From Lachnospiraceae bacterium (GTDB lineage: Bacteria; Bacillota; Clostridia; Lachnospirales; Lachnospiraceae), in NCBI GenBank assembly GCA_025758065.1, contig CP107199.1, positions 1,888,501 through 1,952,500 on the forward strand: a stretch of 64,000 nt of DNA, written 5' to 3'. Shown piece by piece: positions 50,021 through 58,919 of this stretch. How positions within the stretch are numbered: the first letter of the stretch is position 1; each line of letters begins with the position of its first letter. The notes beneath the pieces are model-generated. The model was not told the DNA's origin, made no database searches, and worked only from the letters and a program-made list of their open reading frames with translations. The position numbers and the translations under genes were made by a program.

Positions 50021-51720
50021 GAGGATTAATTGAACGGTATGTAAGGGAAATGGTAAAAATCCCCAGCACTTCCAATACAGAGATGGAAAAAAACTGTGCA
50101 GACTATATTGCAGAGGAACTGGCAAAGCAGCCTTATTTTAAGGAGCATCCAGAGCAGACAGGAAAATATCTGCTGCCAGAGGACAGCTTAGGCCGGTCTG
50201 TGCCCTGGGGTCTGGTAAAAGGAAATGGCAGATCCCGTAAGACCATTATCCTTACAGGTCATTATGACGTAGTGGACACAGAAGAGTATGGAAATGAGCG
50301 AGCTCTGGCCTATGATGTGGAAAAATGGGAAAATCTGGTAAAATCTGGAAATGTTCTGCCTGGTATGCCCGATGAGGTAAAAGAAGATTTCCTTTCTGGT
50401 GACTGGATGTTTGGCAGAGGGACCGCGGATATGAAAGGCGGGCTTTCTGTTGGGCTGGTGTTATTGGATTGGTATGGGAAAATATTGGCTGAGGCAGAGG
50501 GGAAAGCTCGTAGTGTGGCCGTTTCTGAAGCGGAGGTTGCCTCTGAACTGGGGGATGCCTCTGGAATATCCGGCAACCTCCTGTTTGTAACTGTACCAGA
50601 TGAAGAAGGTTACTCCGCCGGAATGCGTGGTGCTGTGCCATTTTTAAATGAGGTAAAAGAACGCTTTGACCTGGAATATACTGCACTTATCGATCTGGAA
50701 CCGGCTTCTATGGAAAATGGGGCAAAGACCATTTATACAGGTTCTGTTGGAAAAACAATGCCTGCTGTTCTGGTCCAGGGCGTAAAAGCCCATGTATTAA
50801 ACTGCTTCCATGGTGTCAGCTCCCTGGGCGTTTTAAGCAGCTTTTTCATGAAAACAGAGCTGGCACCGGAATTTGCGGAAAAAAGCACTGCGGAGATCTG
50901 CCCGCCGCCAACCTGGTTCTGTCTCCGTGACCGGAAAGAAGGCTATGATGTGTCTGTGCCTTTCAGGGCTGGCGGATACATGAGCATGCTTGGTTTTGAG
51001 AAAACACCGGATGAAGTGATAAAACGGCTGAAAGCGCTGGGAAGAGAAAGCTTTGAAGAATATGCCCGGGGAATGGAAGAAAAGTGGAAAGCAGTAAACT
51101 GCAGCCCCTTCAAGTGTCCCGGCGCAGCAGCCGCTGCAGAAGCAGAAGTTCTTACAGTCAGTGAGTTGCTGGCATACTGCCGCAAAGAACAGGGAGAAGC
51201 CTTTACTACCTGGTTTTCAGAAACTTATAAAGCCCAGAAAGCCCGCCTAGATAAAGGCGAGACCAATTTCCCGTCTGCCACTCTTGATTTTATGGAACAG
51301 CTGTTAAACCAGTCGAAAATCTCCGGCCCGGTCATGCTTCTTGGCTTTGCGCCTCCATTTTATCCTGCTGTAGACAGTGGGGAAGAAGGAAAACTGCTTT
51401 TTGAAGAGATGAAAAAAGCAGCGGAAAAAGAAGGAGTTTCCCTGAAATGCCATGAATATTTCTGTGGTATCTCTGACTTAAGCTACTGCGGTGGAATGGA
51501 CAAGGAAGAACTGGCTGCCTATGCAGCCCAGACACCATTATGGGGCAGTGCCTATGCTATGGATATAGAAGCAATGGCAAGATTAAAGATCCCATCCATG
51601 CTCTTTGGGCCATGGGGAAAAGACATCCATACCCGGTGGGAGCGTGTAAATAAAGCCAGTTTATATGAAAAAACGCCGGCTGTATTAAAAAACTTTATCG
51701 AACAAATGTTTGATAAATAA
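50017..51720 (+). CDS. rocB: RocB-like M20 family metallohydrolase
   Basis: This 567-residue protein is an M20 family enzyme of the RocB type. Motifs include ILTGHYDVVDTEEYG (metal His and Asp), DWMFGRGTADMKGGLSVGLVLLDW (bridging Asp) and TVPDEEGYSAGMRGAVPFL (Glu-Glu site). The length matches RocB of Bacillus (about 560), which belongs to arginine use, although its reaction is not well defined. Its start overlaps the nucleoside permease gene, so the two systems are made together. This is an odd partnership: the importer may carry a different ligand, or the hydrolase acts on an imported compound. Confidence 0.85.
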   Translation: MRGLIERYVREMVKIPSTSNTEMEKNCADYIAEELAKQPYFKEHPEQTGKYLLPEDSLGRSVPWGLVKGNGRSRKTIILTGHYDVVDTEEYGNERALAYDVEKWENLVKSGNVLPGMPDEVKEDFLSGDWMFGRGTADMKGGLSVGLVLLDWYGKILAEAEGKARSVAVSEAEVASELGDASGISGNLLFVTVPDEEGYSAGMRGAVPFLNEVKERFDLEYTALIDLEPASMENGAKTIYTGSVGKTMPAVLVQGVKAHVLNCFHGVSSLGVLSSFFMKTELAPEFAEKSTAEICPPPTWFCLRDRKEGYDVSVPFRAGGYMSMLGFEKTPDEVIKRLKALGRESFEEYARGMEEKWKAVNCSPFKCPGAAAAAEAEVLTVSELLAYCRKEQGEAFTTWFSETYKAQKARLDKGETNFPSATLDFMEQLLNQSKISGPVMLLGFAPPFYPAVDSGEEGKLLFEEMKKAAEKEGVSLKCHEYFCGISDLSYCGGMDKEELAAYAAQTPLWGSAYAMDIEAMARLKIPSMLFGPWGKDIHTRWERVNKASLYEKTPAVLKNFIEQMFDK

Positions 51721-51739
51721 ATATGAATGTGGTATACTA

Positions 51740-51772
51740 AAAAGCGCAGGGAGAAATTTGCCCTGCGCTTTT
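51740..51772 (+). terminator. Intrinsic terminator of the BMP-Nup-RocB operon
   Basis: A perfect 12-bp stem AAAAGCGCAGGG/CCCTGCGCTTTT (51740-51751, 51761-51772) with a 9-nt loop. Confidence 0.88.
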
Positions 51773-51849
51773 CATCATCTGCTGCTTGTAAAATGTGAGT
51801 AGCGGATGGATCACGTTATTGATTTTGAGAAACATTTATGTGCTTTCGG

Positions 51850-51893
51850 AATCTTTTCGCAAAATCAGGCACAGAAAGATTCCGAGAGAACAT
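51850..51893. repeat. 44-bp hairpin repeat upstream of uvrA
   Basis: This stretch matches 24192-24235 with three differences and forms a local hairpin (TCGGAATCTTT at 51846-51856 with AAAGATTCCGA at 51875-51885). It ends about 22 nt before the uvrA start and is likely transcribed in the leader. Confidence 0.65.
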
Positions 51894-51915
51894 TACTAGA
51901 AAAAGGAGTCATAGC

Positions 51916-54744
51916 ATGCCAAAGCAGTATATAAAAATACGCGGCGCAAATGAGCACAATCTTAAAAATATATCCGTAGATATCCCAAGAGATGAATTGG
52001 TGGTCCTCACCGGACTTTCCGGTTCCGGCAAGTCATCTCTGGCTTTTGATACTATTTACGCAGAGGGCCAGAGACGTTATATGGAGTCTCTGTCTTCCTA
52101 TGCAAGGCAGTTCTTAGGACAGATGGAAAAACCGGAAGTAGAAAGCATAGAAGGTCTTTCACCGGCTATTTCCATTGACCAGAAGTCCACCAACCGGAAT
52201 CCACGTTCTACGGTAGGAACTGTGACGGAGATCTATGACTATATGCGTCTTCTCTATGCCCGTATCGGTATCCCACACTGTCCAAAGTGTGGCAGGGAGA
52301 TCCACAAACAGACCATCGACCAGATGGTAGACCAGATCATGGCTATGCCAGAGCGGACCAGGATACAGCTTTTAGCTCCGGTTGTCCGGGGAAGAAAGGG
52401 CGAACATGTTAAAGTACTGGAACAGGCCAGAAAAAGCGGCTACATGCGTGTTCGTATTGACGGGAATCTGTACGAGCTTTCAGAGGAGATCAAATTAGAG
52501 AAAAATATTAAGCACAATATTGATATCATTGTAGACCGTCTGGTAGTAAAAGAGGGGATTGAAAACCGTCTGACAGACTCTATTGAAACGGTTATGTCCT
52601 TAAGCAACGGCCTGATGACTGTAGATGTGATCGGCGGGGAACCGGTGAATTTCAGCCAGAGCTTTTCCTGTCCGGACTGTGGTATCAGTATTGATGAAGT
52701 AGAACCCAGGAGCTTTTCCTTCAATAACCCCTTTGGCGCATGCCCGGAGTGCTTTGGTTTAGGCTATAAGATGGAATTTGATGAGGATCTGATGATCCCG
52801 GATAAATCTCTTTCTATCTCCCAGGGGGCTATCGTGGTTATGGGGTGGCAGTCCTGTACAGACAAGGGAAGCTTTACCAGAGCTATTTTAGATGCCTTGG
52901 CAGAAGAATATCATTTCAGCCTGGATACCCCATTTCAGGATTATCCAAAGGAGATCCATGATATCATCATCTACGGCACCGGCGGTCGTGAGGTAAAAGT
53001 CCGTTATAAGAGCCAGAGGGGCGAGGGCATTTACGATGTGGCTTTTGAAGGGCTTATTGAAAATGTAAACCGACGATATAAAGAGACATTTTCAGAAAAC
53101 TCCAAGGCAGAATATGAAACTTATATGAGGATCACTCCATGTCCGGCATGTAAGGGACAGCGACTGAAAAAGGAGTCTCTGGCAGTTACAGTAGGCGGTC
53201 TGAACATTTACCAGGCCACCAACATGTCCATTGTGAAATTTAAGGAATTTATGGATAAGCTGACACTGACACCTATGCAGCAGACCATTGGTGCCTCTAT
53301 TTTAAAAGAGATCAGGGCACGCATCAGCTTCCTTATTGATGTGGGGCTGGATTATCTTTCACTTTCCCGTGCTACGGGCACACTTTCCGGCGGTGAAGCC
53401 CAGAGGATTCGCCTGGCGACTCAGATCGGCTCTGGTCTGGTGGGAGTGGCTTATATTCTGGATGAGCCGAGTATCGGACTTCACCAGAGAGATAATGATA
53501 AATTGCTGAAAACTTTACTGCATCTGCGTGATCTGGGAAACAGCGTTCTGGTAGTAGAACACGATGAAGATACCATGCGTGCAGCGGACTGCATTGTGGA
53601 TATCGGACCGGGAGCCGGGGAACATGGTGGACAGATTGTTGCAGTGGGAACTGCAGAAGAGATCATGAAGAACCCGGATTCCATAACAGGTGCCTATCTC
53701 AGCGGCCGCCTGCAGATCCCGGTTCCTGATCAGCGGAGAACACCAACCGGCTGGATCACAGTGCGTGGTGCAGAAGAGAATAACCTGAAAAAGATCGATG
53801 TTTCCTTCCCACTGGGAGTGATGACCTGCGTTACCGGTGTATCCGGTTCCGGTAAAAGCTCTCTTGTAAACGAGATCCTATATAAATCCCTTGCAAAGAA
53901 GTTAAACCGTGCAAGGACCATTCCTGGAAAGCATAAATGCATTGAAGGAGTGGAGCAGTTAGATAAGATCATTGCCATTGATCAGTCTCCAATTGGACGT
54001 ACTCCACGTTCCAATCCGGCTACATATACCGGTGTATTTGACCTGATCCGTGACCTGTTCGCTTCTACAGCAGACGCAAAGGCAAAAGGCTATAACAAGG
54101 GAAGATTCAGCTTTAACGTAAAAGGCGGCCGGTGCGAAGCCTGCTCCGGCGATGGTATCATTAAGATCGAGATGCACTTCCTTCCGGATGTATATGTGCC
54201 ATGTGAAGTCTGCGGCGGAAAGCGTTATAACCGTGAAACACTGGAGGTAAAATACAAGGGAAAGAGCATTTATGATGTCCTGGATATGACCGTGGAAGAT
54301 GCCTTGAAATTCTTTGAAAATGTGCCTTCCATTACCAGAAAGATCCAGACATTATACGATGTAGGTCTTGGTTATGTCCGTCTGGGTCAGCCGTCTACGG
54401 AACTTTCCGGTGGTGAAGCCCAGCGTATTAAGCTGGCTACGGAGCTTTCCAAGCGCAGCACCGGAAAGACCATTTATATCCTGGATGAGCCTACCACGGG
54501 ACTGCATTTTGCTGATGTCCACAAGCTGATCGAGATCCTTCGTCGTTTATCTGAGGGTGGAAATACGGTTGTAGTTATTGAACATAACCTGGATGTGATC
54601 AAAACCGCAGATTATATCATTGATATCGGCCCTGAAGGTGGTGATAAGGGGGGAACCGTCATTGCCAAAGGAACTCCTGAAGAAGTAGCAGAAAGCCCGG
54701 TTTCCTATACGGGAAAATATGTGAAAAGATATCTGGGACATTGA
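51916..54744 (+). CDS. uvrA: Excinuclease ABC subunit A
   Basis: This 942-residue protein is UvrA, the damage-sensing ATPase of nucleotide excision repair. It has GLSGSGKSS and GVSGSGKSSLVNEI Walker A motifs, CPKC and CPDC...CPEC zinc modules, the GRCEACSGDGIIKIEMHFLPDVYVPCEVCGGKRYN zinc module, and signatures LSGGEAQRIRLA and LSGGEAQRIKLA. The start at 51916 follows AAAAGGAG; an upstream ATG at 51838 would read through a repeat hairpin. No uvrB or uvrC is adjacent. A MITE-like element begins 16 bp after the stop. Confidence 0.96.
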   Translation: MPKQYIKIRGANEHNLKNISVDIPRDELVVLTGLSGSGKSSLAFDTIYAEGQRRYMESLSSYARQFLGQMEKPEVESIEGLSPAISIDQKSTNRNPRSTVGTVTEIYDYMRLLYARIGIPHCPKCGREIHKQTIDQMVDQIMAMPERTRIQLLAPVVRGRKGEHVKVLEQARKSGYMRVRIDGNLYELSEEIKLEKNIKHNIDIIVDRLVVKEGIENRLTDSIETVMSLSNGLMTVDVIGGEPVNFSQSFSCPDCGISIDEVEPRSFSFNNPFGACPECFGLGYKMEFDEDLMIPDKSLSISQGAIVVMGWQSCTDKGSFTRAILDALAEEYHFSLDTPFQDYPKEIHDIIIYGTGGREVKVRYKSQRGEGIYDVAFEGLIENVNRRYKETFSENSKAEYETYMRITPCPACKGQRLKKESLAVTVGGLNIYQATNMSIVKFKEFMDKLTLTPMQQTIGASILKEIRARISFLIDVGLDYLSLSRATGTLSGGEAQRIRLATQIGSGLVGVAYILDEPSIGLHQRDNDKLLKTLLHLRDLGNSVLVVEHDEDTMRAADCIVDIGPGAGEHGGQIVAVGTAEEIMKNPDSITGAYLSGRLQIPVPDQRRTPTGWITVRGAEENNLKKIDVSFPLGVMTCVTGVSGSGKSSLVNEILYKSLAKKLNRARTIPGKHKCIEGVEQLDKIIAIDQSPIGRTPRSNPATYTGVFDLIRDLFASTADAKAKGYNKGRFSFNVKGGRCEACSGDGIIKIEMHFLPDVYVPCEVCGGKRYNRETLEVKYKGKSIYDVLDMTVEDALKFFENVPSITRKIQTLYDVGLGYVRLGQPSTELSGGEAQRIKLATELSKRSTGKTIYILDEPTTGLHFADVHKLIEILRRLSEGGNTVVVIEHNLDVIKTADYIIDIGPEGGDKGGTVIAKGTPEEVAESPVSYTGKYVKRYLGH

Positions 54745-54759
54745 TCATTACGGTGGGAT

Positions 54760-55310
54760 ATTAGGATATTGTTGACTAAGGTCCGAAAGCCGCCGGTGCA
54801 CATGACAGATGCGCATTTGGGAGAAAATCCTTTGTTCGTGGGCTTGCGCCGCCTATTGTCAGAACTGCGAACCAAACTCGCACGCTTTGCGTGCTCAAAC
54901 AGTGGTTCTCCGTTCTGACGCTATGCGCGCCCACTCACGGATTTTCAAACAAATGCTTATTCTGTCATGTGCACCGGCGGCTTTCTACGTTATTGGTAAT
55001 AAAAAATGTAGGAGCAAACCAATAAACAGTTTTCATGCAGGAGGGGGATTGTACTTAAGTACGGCATTTTTTATGTGACATATCCAATACAGTAGAAAGG
55101 GCTCTTCCATGTATAATAAGCATTCGTTAGGCAATTTTGTCCATTTTGTGAGCATAGCTGGCAGGTTGGAGGCACTGTTTGAGCGAACGCAGTGAGCGAG
55201 TTTGCCGGAGACCTGACTAATCGGCAGCGGAGCAAAATGGACAAAATTACCGTGAATGCGTTTATACATGGAAGAGCCCTTTCGGACCCTATTGAACTAA
55301 ATCCCAATAT
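54760..55310. mobile_element. 551-bp MITE-like element, copy 2
   Basis: It is the same orientation and length as 43874-44424 with one base different. Its second hairpin is perfectly paired here at 55105, whereas copy 1 has a C-A mismatch. It lies between uvrA and the MarR-MATE operon, whose promoter starts 13 bp beyond the element's end. Confidence 0.85.
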
Positions 55311-55322
55311 GACAATAAGTCC

Positions 55323-55351
55323 TTGACGTATAATTTTTTTTTGCTTAAAAT
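55323..55351 (+). promoter_or_regulatory. Sigma-A promoter of the MarR-MATE operon
   Basis: TTGACG (55323-55328), 17 nt and TAAAAT (55346-55351), just outside the MITE-like element. The remaining leader to 55428 shows only an AT-rich stretch before AAAAGGAG. Confidence 0.7.
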
Positions 55352-55428
55352 ACTTAGGAACCGAATCAAATAATAGAGATCAATACCACCAATATTATCA
55401 AATTCATATTAAAAGGAGTCTAATATTC

Positions 55429-55854
55429 ATGGATACAGGAAAAGTAATCAATAAAATATCTAACCGCCTGCGCCGCAGGTCGGTGGCTCTCCAGGAAAAA
55501 CTGGGAATGAGCGGAGCTCAGGGGAATATTTTAAATTATATCCTGGTAGACGGCAGGAAAAGGCCTGTTTATCAGAAGGATATTGAAAAAGAATTCGGCC
55601 TGCGGCCGTCTACGGCTACGGAAGCGCTGAAAAATCTGGAAGCCAAGGGTCTCATCTGCCGGATCAGTGAAAAACAGGACGGCCGTTTAAAGCGGATCGA
55701 ACTTACATCAAAGGCAGAGGAAATCCGTCATCTTATTACCAGTGAGATCGCTGAGTCAGAAAATCTGCTGCTAAAAGGTATTACAGAAGAGGAAAGACGG
55801 ATTTTTATTGAAATTGGCAAGAAAATGCTTAAAAATCTGGATGAAGCAGAATAG
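55429..55854 (+). CDS. MarR family transcriptional regulator
   Basis: This 141-residue regulator has the MarR fold (AQGNILNYILVDGRKRPVYQKDIEKEFGLRPSTATEALKNLEAKGLICRISEKQDGRLKRIELTSKAEEI). It is the first gene of a two-gene operon with a MATE exporter 28 bp downstream and is probably an autoregulator that lifts repression when a toxic ligand binds. Confidence 0.9.
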   Translation: MDTGKVINKISNRLRRRSVALQEKLGMSGAQGNILNYILVDGRKRPVYQKDIEKEFGLRPSTATEALKNLEAKGLICRISEKQDGRLKRIELTSKAEEIRHLITSEIAESENLLLKGITEEERRIFIEIGKKMLKNLDEAE

Positions 55855-55882
55855 AGAAACGGAATAGAAGGAAGTAAAACAT

Positions 55883-57229
55883 ATGGAACAACAGAAAAAA
55901 GACACCAATGACCAGGAACTGATGCGTTCCATGAAAGTATCAAAAGCAGTAGCAGCTATGGCAATCCCCAGTGTGATCAGTAGCCTGGTCACAGTGGTCT
56001 ACAACATGGCAGATACCTTTTTCGTAGGACAGACAGGCGATGCCCTTCAGGTGGCGGCAGTCAGCCTGACAAATCCTATTTTTATTCTCCTTATGGCCTT
56101 TGCCAATATGTTTGGTATGGGCGGAAGCGCAGTGGCATCTATGGCCATGGGAGAGGGAAAGCCGCAGAAAGTAAAAAATACTACGGCTTTTATTACATAT
56201 GCCAGCCTGACTGTAGGTGTTGGGGCAGCAGTGCTTTTATTGGCGTGTATGTCGCCTATCCTGAAAATTTTTGGCGCAAATGGGGAAACCTATGAATATG
56301 CTAAAGGTTATGTTCAGTATATTGCCTGGGGAGCGCCTTTTATCATCTGGTCTGCGGCAGCCAGCTTTGTAGTACGGTCAGAAGGCGCCAGCAAAGAAGC
56401 CATGATCGGAAGTATGGTGGGAACCATTGCAAACATTGTACTGGATCCGCTGTTCATTACTGGGCTGCATATGGGAGCTGCCGGTGCAGCCATTGCGACC
56501 ACCATTGGAAATATCCTTGCAAGTCTGTATTTTGTATGGTATTTCCTGAAAAAATCCAGACAGCTGTCCATCCTTCCGAAAGATTTTACATTGAGAGAAC
56601 AGATTTCAGGAAGAGTCTGCGCCATCGGCCTTCCCACCGCTATTTTTTCCGCTCTTATGAGCGTATCTACCATTGTTATCAACCAGATCCTGGTAAAATA
56701 TGGAAATGCGCCGGTAGCCGCCATCGGTATTGTATTTAAAGCGAATATGTTTATTACATTCCTGCAGATGGGATTGGCTAATGGAGTACAGCCATTATTA
56801 GGTTACAGCTATGGCGCTGGAAATATCAGCCGGTTCAGGGAAGTAGAGCGTTTTACAAAGATATGCTGTCTTGTGACCGGTATTGCGGCTACAGTGTTGT
56901 ATTTTATAGGAAGAGAACCGATTATCCGCATGTTCATCAGTGATGATGAGGTGGTTTATTACGGTGTGAAGATGCTCGTTGCATACATGATCTCAGGTCC
57001 TGTGATCGGTATGCTGTTTGTAAATATGAATTGCATGCAGTCTGTAAATCATTCGCTTCCGGCAACGATCCTTTCTGTTATGCGTCAGGGCGTCCTCCTG
57101 ATCCCACTTTTATATGTATTACAGTTTTTCTGGGGAATGGAAGGCGTAATTTATGGACAATCCATTACAGATTATATAGCTGTATTTTTATCAGCTGTTC
57201 TCAGGAGAAATATAAGAAAAAAGCTGTAA
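55883..57229 (+). CDS. MATE family multidrug efflux transporter
   Basis: This 448-residue protein has about 12 membrane segments and the MATE pattern (AIPSVISSLVTVVYNMADTFFVGQTGD, near residue 20-50; PIFILLMAFANMFGMGGSAVASMAMGEGK; and VNQ-like FVNMNCMQSVNHS in the C-terminal half). It resembles the MepA/DinF-like branch and exports cationic compounds using an ion gradient. It follows the MarR gene by 28 bp. Its stop is 10 bp from the convergent ABC exporter gene. Confidence 0.9.
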   Translation: MEQQKKDTNDQELMRSMKVSKAVAAMAIPSVISSLVTVVYNMADTFFVGQTGDALQVAAVSLTNPIFILLMAFANMFGMGGSAVASMAMGEGKPQKVKNTTAFITYASLTVGVGAAVLLLACMSPILKIFGANGETYEYAKGYVQYIAWGAPFIIWSAAASFVVRSEGASKEAMIGSMVGTIANIVLDPLFITGLHMGAAGAAIATTIGNILASLYFVWYFLKKSRQLSILPKDFTLREQISGRVCAIGLPTAIFSALMSVSTIVINQILVKYGNAPVAAIGIVFKANMFITFLQMGLANGVQPLLGYSYGAGNISRFREVERFTKICCLVTGIAATVLYFIGREPIIRMFISDDEVVYYGVKMLVAYMISGPVIGMLFVNMNCMQSVNHSLPATILSVMRQGVLLIPLLYVLQFFWGMEGVIYGQSITDYIAVFLSAVLRRNIRKKL

Positions 57230-57239
57230 CAATTACTTT

Positions 57240-58919
57240 TTAAAGAGTCCGATCGATGGCAATCTGCCGGCCGCTGCTTTGGCCTTTAAGATTCAGGGAC
57301 TCATATAATCTGTGACTGATGGAAAGGACAGTACGTCCATTTCCAGCCCGGTCTAAAGCGGCAAGTACATTTTTTTCTGTATTTGCGTCCAGATTGGCGG
57401 TGATCTCATCCAACAGCAGGATGCGGGGATTGGCGGCCACTGCTCTGGCAATGGAAATCAGCTGCCACTGTCCTTGGGAAAAAAAATCGGGTCTGCAGGG
57501 AGTGTCATAACCGTCAGGAAAATGGCCTATGACTTCATCCAGACCAGTAAGCTGAGCAGCATATTGTGCCTGTTCATTAGAAATAGCCGGATCAAATAAA
57601 GTGATCTGATCCCGGATCGTTCCTGGAACAAGGGAAAAATTTTGTTCCACACAGCTGATGATCTTCCGCCTCTGGCTGTCAGAAAGCGCAGATGCAGGTT
57701 GACCCTGGATCAGCACTTGGCCTTCCTGTGGATCATAAAGTCCCAGAAGCAGTTTGAAAATGGTGCTTTTTCCGGCACCAGTGCGTCCGGTTAAAGTGAC
57801 ATGTTCCCCTTCTTTAATAGAAAAACTAAGTCCCTGGAAAATATTAGGGTCATTTTCTTCATATCGGAAGGTAACATTTTGAAATTCAATCGGATATGTG
57901 AAAAATGGATCCAGGTTATTTTCAGCAATATGTTCTGCCGCGATCTTCCGTTCTGGAAGATCTAAAAATTCATTGATCCTGTGAACACCTGCAGCGGCGG
58001 ATTGAATGGTCTGTATTTCCATGCCAATACTTTCAAGTGGTGTAAATACCTGTGTAATATAAGAAATAACAGCGGCAGCAGTACCGGCAGACATTCCGAA
58101 AAACAGCTGGACTTCCCCATTTTTCAAAGAAGATAAGACCATGACAATGGCGATCGTAAGGGCGTTGGAAATAAGGATGACCGGTGAATAAACAGCGTCA
58201 TAAAAATTGGTTTTATCTACCGCTTTATAGCTGTCTTCCAGAAATTCACTATATTTTTCTTCCATGTACATTTCTTTATGAAGATTGTGGATAGTGCGGA
58301 TGCAGCGCAGAGTTTCAGGTACATGACCGGCAGCTTTTGCAATGGCAGCCCGGTTGTTTAACTGGGATGCAAGCATACATTTTTGTACATGACGGGTGTA
58401 GAAAAATACAACAGGAAGTACAAAAAGCAGCAGGATTGCCAGACCGCGGTTTTTTGCGAAGATCACAAAGAAAATACCACAAAGCTGGCAGGTATCGGTA
58501 AACATGCTGATGATACCGGAAGTAAAAAGTTCTTCCACAGTATCTACATCCCCTACAAAACGGGAAGCAATGGCTCCGGAATCATGGGAAACAAAGGCAT
58601 CTGCAGGCAGATGACTGACTTTCTGGCACAAAACAGTGCGCAGTTTATGAGTGATACGCTGTCCGAAGATGGTCAAAAGGCTTTCACGTAGGGATGTGGC
58701 AGTATTTGTTAATAGAAGCAGCCCGAAATAAGACAGAGCCAGAGCTAAAGGAAAGGCCTGGCCAGACGTAAGGCAGTCAATGGCTTTTGCAAGTATTAAA
58801 GGTGGGAGAAGGGCAAAGCCGGCAGATCCCAGCACAGATGCAAATAAAGTCATGCATATTCTTTTATTTTGTTTTACAGTGTGTAAGATCACCTTAAGGA
58901 CAGAATGTTCTGTTTTCAT
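57240..58919 (-). CDS. ABC exporter subunit 2 (membrane-ATPase fusion)
   Basis: This 559-residue half-exporter has an ABC_membrane domain (about 20-300) and an ATPase domain (about 330-550) with Walker A GRTGAGKST, Walker B ILLLDEITANLD (catalytic Glu kept) and a switch His (SISHRLYES). Its signature is FSQGQ rather than LSGGQ. It pairs with the upstream subunit, whose Walker B ends in Asp-Asp. Together they form a heterodimer with one consensus and one degenerate ATP site. The two genes overlap by 26 bp. Confidence 0.87.
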   Translation of the reverse strand: MKTEHSVLKVILHTVKQNKRICMTLFASVLGSAGFALLPPLILAKAIDCLTSGQAFPLALALSYFGLLLLTNTATSLRESLLTIFGQRITHKLRTVLCQKVSHLPADAFVSHDSGAIASRFVGDVDTVEELFTSGIISMFTDTCQLCGIFFVIFAKNRGLAILLLFVLPVVFFYTRHVQKCMLASQLNNRAAIAKAAGHVPETLRCIRTIHNLHKEMYMEEKYSEFLEDSYKAVDKTNFYDAVYSPVILISNALTIAIVMVLSSLKNGEVQLFFGMSAGTAAAVISYITQVFTPLESIGMEIQTIQSAAAGVHRINEFLDLPERKIAAEHIAENNLDPFFTYPIEFQNVTFRYEENDPNIFQGLSFSIKEGEHVTLTGRTGAGKSTIFKLLLGLYDPQEGQVLIQGQPASALSDSQRRKIISCVEQNFSLVPGTIRDQITLFDPAISNEQAQYAAQLTGLDEVIGHFPDGYDTPCRPDFFSQGQWQLISIARAVAANPRILLLDEITANLDANTEKNVLAALDRAGNGRTVLSISHRLYESLNLKGQSSGRQIAIDRTL

